NCBI RefSeq assembly: GCF_030145145.1
Contig: NZ_JAQYWD010000001.1
Coordinates: 1-64,000, forward strand
Source of the DNA: Desulfobacula sp.
GTDB taxonomy: Bacteria; Desulfobacterota; Desulfobacteria; Desulfobacterales; Desulfobacteraceae
Direction: 5' to 3'
DNA length: 64,000 bases
The notes under the pieces are model-generated. The model was not told the DNA's origin. It saw only the letters and a program-made list of their open reading frames with translations, and searched no databases. Positions 60,008 to 64,000 of the stretch are shown in pieces. Every line of letters starts with the position of its first letter. Position 1 is the first letter of the stretch. Position numbers and translations under genes: made by a program.

Positions 60008-62524
60008 ATGGCTTATGAAAGTATCAATGAAGTGTTAGATAAATTTTCTTGTGAGCTTGTTCTTGTAGATTCCGGAGAACCAAAAAGCTTATCTGCTTTA
60101 TTGCCCATTCTTAAACAACTCCATTCTCAATGCATGAGATTGTCATTAAACGCTGAGGCAAAAAAGGTTTTAAAATCAAAAAATATTATTTATGACGGTG
60201 TAAAAAATAATTATCAAAATGTAAGTGAGCAAATAAGTGAGTTAGAAACGTTTATATCTGAATTATCAAAATCTATAAAAGGCTTAAATTTTAATGAGCA
60301 GATTTCAAAAATTCCGGAAAATAATACCGTAAAAACCGAAGACAGTTTAAATTTTCATGATTACCAAACATTAGACATAAAACTGGATGAACTCACACTG
60401 CTGATCGGTGCTTTTTGTCCAGGAGATATACCGGCTTTTGGGGTAATGTTAAATTGTCTGGATGCCCTTATTAACGCCTCAAAAATAATTGAACCGCCTA
60501 CCTTTTATCACATATCCGGTGTTTGCAAAAAATATATGGAAAACATGATGCTGGAAAATATTAACAATACCAAACCCATAGAGGAAGCCGTGGTATTGTT
60601 AAAAGCTATTTTAAGCCATCTAAAAAAAGGAGAGGTCTTTGCCTTTGATTATGCAGATGTTCTTGAAGTATTGGGAGTAAAAGTTTTAGAAGAACAAAGA
60701 CCTAAAAAAAACGAACCAAAAGAAGTGGCGCCTGTCATCGAAGTTCAAACAGAATTGAAAAAAGTATCAGACGATGATATGGAAATTCTGATTGATTTTG
60801 TATCTGAAGCCTGGGAAAATTTGGATACCATTGAGGTAAACCTGATTGATCTGGAGCAGGACCCGTCGAATAAGGATATTATCAACGATATTTTCCGCCC
60901 CTTTCATACCATTAAAGGTGTGTCTGGGTTTTTGTCCCTCACCAAAATAAACAAACTTGCTCATACCACAGAAAATCTTTTGGATAGTGCTCGCAGTGGA
61001 GAATTTTTGATTAATGATACGGCCACAGATGCGATTCTTGAATCCGTGGACACATTAAAAATACTTATTACCAGGGTCCGTCAGGCAACAGAGACCGGGT
61101 TCATACAGCCAGATGATGATATTGACGTTAATGGCTTGCGAGAGAGGCTCCAAACGCTTCAGGTTGCGTTAACAAAAAACGATAAAGAGCCTTTGGGTGC
61201 AATTCTGATCAAGAAAAATATGGTTGATCAGGATTCCCTTGATCAGGCCCTTAAGACCCAGAAAAATCAACCGGGAAAAAAAATTGGGGAGATTCTGGTT
61301 GAATCAAAAAAGGTCCAACCCAAACAGATTGCCTCAGCCCTGATGGATCAAAATGTAGCTAAACGGAAAGCAGATACCCAGGTCAAGGTGAGCACTCAGA
61401 AACTCGATGACCTGGTGGATTACGCAGGCGAACTGGTGATTGCCCAGTCCATGCTAAAACAGAAGACCATACATGACTCGTCATTGAGTCAAAATGTATC
61501 TCAATTGGGGCAAATTGTTACCAATATGCAGACCATCGTCATGTCCATGCGTATGATTCCCATTAAAGCCACATTTATGAAAATGATACGGCTTGTCAGG
61601 GATTTAGCAAAAAAATCAGGTAAAGAGGTCAATTTGGTCATGGCAGGAGAAGATACGGAAATCGACAGAAATGTAGTGGATGCCCTATATGAACCCATGG
61701 TCCATATGATCCGAAATTCTGTCGATCACGGGATTGAAGCAACATCAGACCGTCTTGCACAAGGAAAACCCGCCCAGGGTGAAATTGTTCTCCGTGCGTA
61801 TCATAAAGGCGGACATATCATTATAGAAATAGAGGACGATGGTAAAGGACTTGATAAGGACGGAATTCTTGATAAAGCGAAAAACACTGGGCTTATCACC
61901 GGGGGCGAGAAAATGACCGATGCCCAGGTGTATGACCTGATCCTTCAGCCCGGGTTTTCCACTGCAAAACAGGTTACGGATGTGTCCGGCAGAGGCGTGG
62001 GCATGGATGTGGTCAAGTCTGGAATAGAAAAATTCAGGGGGCAGTTGAATATTGAATCTTTTATAGGAAAAGGAACAAAATTTACCGTTAGTCTGCCCCT
62101 GACGCTTGCGATTATTGATGGTATGCTGGTCGGCGTGGATGTCGAAAAATATGTTATCCCAACCAGTGCTATTCAAAAAGTGTTCAAACCCGGTAAAGAT
62201 GACTATTTCACGGTGGAGGGAAAAGGCGAGATGGTTATGGACCGTGGCAGACTGATTCCCGTCATCCGGCTGAATGAAATTTTTAATAGCAGCAGTCAGA
62301 AAAAATCCCTTCAAGACTGCCTTGTTGTCGTGGTTGAATCCAAAGGAGAAAAAAGAGCCCTTCTTATTGATGAGCTTTTAGGTAAAGACGAGTATGTCAT
62401 TAAAAGCCTGGGCAATCGTCTTGAGGATATTGAGGGGCTTGCTGGAGGAGCGATTCTTGCTGACGGTCGTGTGGGCCTCATCCTTGACATCCATGGAATC
62501 TTCAGTATTGTTTCGAAAGCGTGA
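60008..62524 (+). CDS. cheA: Chemotaxis histidine kinase CheA with atypical N-terminus and inserted MshEN-like domain
   Basis: An 838-residue kinase. Residues 1-250 match no domain that I recognise. The Hpt domain (about 258-365) has the phospho-histidine in FHTIKGVSGFLSL. Residues about 394-445 (LGAILIKKNMVDQDSLDQAL, GEILVESKKV) look like the N-terminal domain of type II/IV pilus ATPases, which can bind cyclic di-GMP. Then come the dimer helices, the ATPase (HMIRNSVDHG near 564, EDDGKGLD, GRGVGMDVV) and a CheW domain. It phosphorylates the downstream CheY. Confidence 0.93.
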   Translation: MAYESINEVLDKFSCELVLVDSGEPKSLSALLPILKQLHSQCMRLSLNAEAKKVLKSKNIIYDGVKNNYQNVSEQISELETFISELSKSIKGLNFNEQISKIPENNTVKTEDSLNFHDYQTLDIKLDELTLLIGAFCPGDIPAFGVMLNCLDALINASKIIEPPTFYHISGVCKKYMENMMLENINNTKPIEEAVVLLKAILSHLKKGEVFAFDYADVLEVLGVKVLEEQRPKKNEPKEVAPVIEVQTELKKVSDDDMEILIDFVSEAWENLDTIEVNLIDLEQDPSNKDIINDIFRPFHTIKGVSGFLSLTKINKLAHTTENLLDSARSGEFLINDTATDAILESVDTLKILITRVRQATETGFIQPDDDIDVNGLRERLQTLQVALTKNDKEPLGAILIKKNMVDQDSLDQALKTQKNQPGKKIGEILVESKKVQPKQIASALMDQNVAKRKADTQVKVSTQKLDDLVDYAGELVIAQSMLKQKTIHDSSLSQNVSQLGQIVTNMQTIVMSMRMIPIKATFMKMIRLVRDLAKKSGKEVNLVMAGEDTEIDRNVVDALYEPMVHMIRNSVDHGIEATSDRLAQGKPAQGEIVLRAYHKGGHIIIEIEDDGKGLDKDGILDKAKNTGLITGGEKMTDAQVYDLILQPGFSTAKQVTDVSGRGVGMDVVKSGIEKFRGQLNIESFIGKGTKFTVSLPLTLAIIDGMLVGVDVEKYVIPTSAIQKVFKPGKDDYFTVEGKGEMVMDRGRLIPVIRLNEIFNSSSQKKSLQDCLVVVVESKGEKRALLIDELLGKDEYVIKSLGNRLEDIEGLAGGAILADGRVGLILDIHGIFSIVSKA

Positions 62525-62565
62525 GCACCGGCTGTTAAACGAAAAAGGAAAAAAAGGGAAAAAAT

Positions 62566-62991
62566 ATGTCATATTCAATATTGATAGTGGACGATTCTTT
62601 ACCCATGCGATCGGTTATAAAACGAACATTAAAAGCTGCCGGTTATGGCAGCTCAGAATTGCTTGAAGCCGCCAATGGCAAAGACGCACTTGAGTTGATG
62701 AACAATAGTTGGGTTGATATGATCATAACCGATTACAATATGCCTGTCATGAATGGCCTTGAGTTGATCAAAGCGTTAAAAAAAGATGACCTGTCAAAAG
62801 ACATTCCGGTTGTTGTGGTCTCAACTGAGGGGAATGCGTCAAAAATTAAGGAATTTATGAGTTCCGGTGCACACGGCTATATCACCAAACCGTTTACAGC
62901 TGAGACCATCAGAGATTTAATCGTCACTATTCTGGGAGAAGTAAATTATGAAGAAGATTTTGATGACAGCGATGAAGGCTTTGATTTTTGA
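62566..62991 (+). CDS. cheY: CheY-type response regulator
   Basis: A 141-residue single receiver. Acidic pair SILIVDDS, phospho-acceptor MIITDYNMPVMNG, switch residues VVVSTEG and lysine GYITKPF are all intact. It ends in an acidic tail. It follows cheA by 41 bases. Confidence 0.93.
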   Translation: MSYSILIVDDSLPMRSVIKRTLKAAGYGSSELLEAANGKDALELMNNSWVDMIITDYNMPVMNGLELIKALKKDDLSKDIPVVVVSTEGNASKIKEFMSSGAHGYITKPFTAETIRDLIVTILGEVNYEEDFDDSDEGFDF

Positions 62992-63026
62992 AGTTAATGT
63001 AAGCGAAAACTGGACGGAATCTATTT

Positions 63027-63809
63027 ATGGTATCTGAAACAAATCTCAGTCCTGAACAGCATCAAAAACTTTCCAGGATTGTTTATAAAGAATCCGGCAT
63101 TGTTCTTAATGAAAATAAATACAGCCTTCTGGTGGCAAGGCTGGCCAAAAGAATGAGGATAATGAAAATATCCTCTGTTTCTGATTATATGGATTTGATA
63201 TCGCGTGATCCGGATGAGTTCGGTGAATTTATTGATGCGACCACGACCAATCATACCTATTTTTTCAGAGAAAACAAACATTGCGAATATATGGTCAAGG
63301 GGCTGGACAAAAAAAAACCGTTAAAGATTTGGAGCGCTGCATCTTCCAGCGGTGAAGAAGCGTTTTCCATCGCAATTCAATTGCTGGCCAATTCATTTAC
63401 ATTCAACATTTTTGCGTCTGATGTTTCTGATTCCATGCTGAAACTTGGTCAGCGGGCAATTTATCCAAATGATCGGGTGAAGAATGTCCCCGTATCCCTT
63501 CTGCACACTTATTTCCAAAAAGGGAAAAATATATGGGCGGATCATGTCAAGGTCAAACCCGTGGTTCGGCAATTGGTCACATTTTCAAAATTTAATCTAT
63601 TGTCAGACAAACCTGTAGATACATTTGATATTATTTTTTGCAGGAACGTCATGATTTATTTTGATACGCAGACAAGACAAAAGGTTGTCGACCGCCTTTG
63701 CAGCGCATTAAAGCCGGGTGGCTATTTATTTGTGGGGTTGTCTGAAAGCCTTAATGGGCTTGAGCACACCTTGAAAACAATTCTACCGAGCGGCTATCAA
63801 AAAAAATGA
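63027..63809 (+). CDS. cheR: Chemotaxis protein methyltransferase CheR
   Basis: A 260-residue CheR. The helical N-terminal domain starts LSRIVYKESGIVLNENKYSL. The SAM site has KIWSAASSSGEEAFSIAIQL and the IIFCRNVMIYFDTQTRQKVV motif. It uses SAM to methylate glutamates on chemoreceptors. Receptor genes are not in the window. Confidence 0.92.
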   Translation: MVSETNLSPEQHQKLSRIVYKESGIVLNENKYSLLVARLAKRMRIMKISSVSDYMDLISRDPDEFGEFIDATTTNHTYFFRENKHCEYMVKGLDKKKPLKIWSAASSSGEEAFSIAIQLLANSFTFNIFASDVSDSMLKLGQRAIYPNDRVKNVPVSLLHTYFQKGKNIWADHVKVKPVVRQLVTFSKFNLLSDKPVDTFDIIFCRNVMIYFDTQTRQKVVDRLCSALKPGGYLFVGLSESLNGLEHTLKTILPSGYQKK

Positions 63810-63877
63810 TACAATGAAGGCGACCAATATTGGCGGTATTTTTTTATATCAGTTATTAATTAGATGGAGGTATTTCA

Positions 63878-64000
63878 ATGGCGGAAAAGCCTGTAATAAG
63901 AATTGGTTATTTGAAGATAACAGACCATCTTATCCTGGGTGTTAGTGATCTCAAATTAAAAAAAGGAATGGAAAAATTTGAGCATTGCACACTTGAACCG
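63878..64000 (+). CDS. NrtA/CmpA-like binding protein, N-terminal fragment
   Basis: 41 codons to the window edge, behind a GGAGG ribosome site. IRIGYLKITDHLILGVSDLK matches the first strand and helix of nitrate/sulfonate-type solute-binding proteins. There is no signal peptide, so the product may be cytoplasmic, perhaps a soluble ligand sensor for the chemotaxis cluster. Confidence 0.5.
   Translation, partial: MAEKPVIRIGYLKITDHLILGVSDLKLKKGMEKFEHCTLEP

Overview
The window reads as a chromosomal segment of an anaerobic, Gram-negative sulfate reducer of the Desulfobacterales type. This is inferred from the gene content: a 16-haem Hmc-type membrane redox complex, a pyruvate:ferredoxin oxidoreductase, a tungsten/molybdenum aldehyde oxidoreductase, an MTHFR-like protein with a cysteine-rich tail, cobamide salvage and remodelling, many sigma-54 signals, and lysine-rich AT-leaning coding sequence. 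No rRNA, tRNA, CRISPR array or intact transposase was recognised.

Positions 1-7461 hold the end of an unidentified gene, a stand-alone receiver protein, a complete five-gene branched-chain-amino-acid-type ABC transporter behind a sigma-54 promoter, a CaCA-like membrane exchanger and a truncated PIN-domain remnant.

Positions 7424-28012 are the centrepiece: a mycofactocin island read entirely on the minus strand. A 41-codon gene (22365-22490) encodes a mycofactocin precursor ending in IDGICGVY. It is followed by mftB, mftC, two FadH/OYE-type flavoenzymes, an ETF alpha subunit, a full Hmc-type complex (16-haem cytochrome, ferredoxin, NrfD-like subunit, 44-residue membrane peptide, fused HmcE-HmcF-like subunit), an ETF beta subunit and mftF. 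Upstream lie an NDMA-type zinc alcohol dehydrogenase, an aldehyde:ferredoxin oxidoreductase and an AcoR-like sigma-54 activator. The precursor gene, the alcohol dehydrogenase and the distant ABC transporter share nearly identical sigma-54 promoters (TGGCAT-N5-TTGCW), each with an AT-rich inverted repeat about 110-140 bases upstream. The proposed working model is substrate import, alcohol oxidation to aldehyde and acid, and electron flow through mycofactocin, OYE/ETF and the Hmc complex across the membrane. Neither an MftD-like nor an MftE-like gene is in the window.

Positions 28364-36964 carry mixed chromosomal genes: an orphan Toprim-like protein, an EamA transporter, the MTHFR-like protein, a PadR regulator, a molybdenum-storage-like kinase-fold protein, TrmO, a diguanylate cyclase, an aminotransferase and a cytidylate-kinase-like protein. 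Positions 37058-42063 hold gyrB, dnaN, a hypothetical gene and an RdgC-like gene. Positions 42337-54032 hold nifJ, an M23 peptidase, an acyl-CoA ligase with a MaoC hydratase and XRE-cupin regulator, a ferritin-like/GGDEF fusion, a NYN protein and a NifA-like activator.

Positions 54337-58942 are a cobamide salvage cluster (cobU, radical SAM, cobD, cbiB, cbiR-like). Positions 59363-64000 are a chemotaxis cluster with a broken cheW, a large CheA with an extra N-terminal region and an inserted type-IV-pilus-ATPase-like domain, CheY, CheR and the start of a soluble NrtA-like binding protein. A family of about 141-base inverted-repeat elements occurs three times, one copy lying between mftA and mftB.
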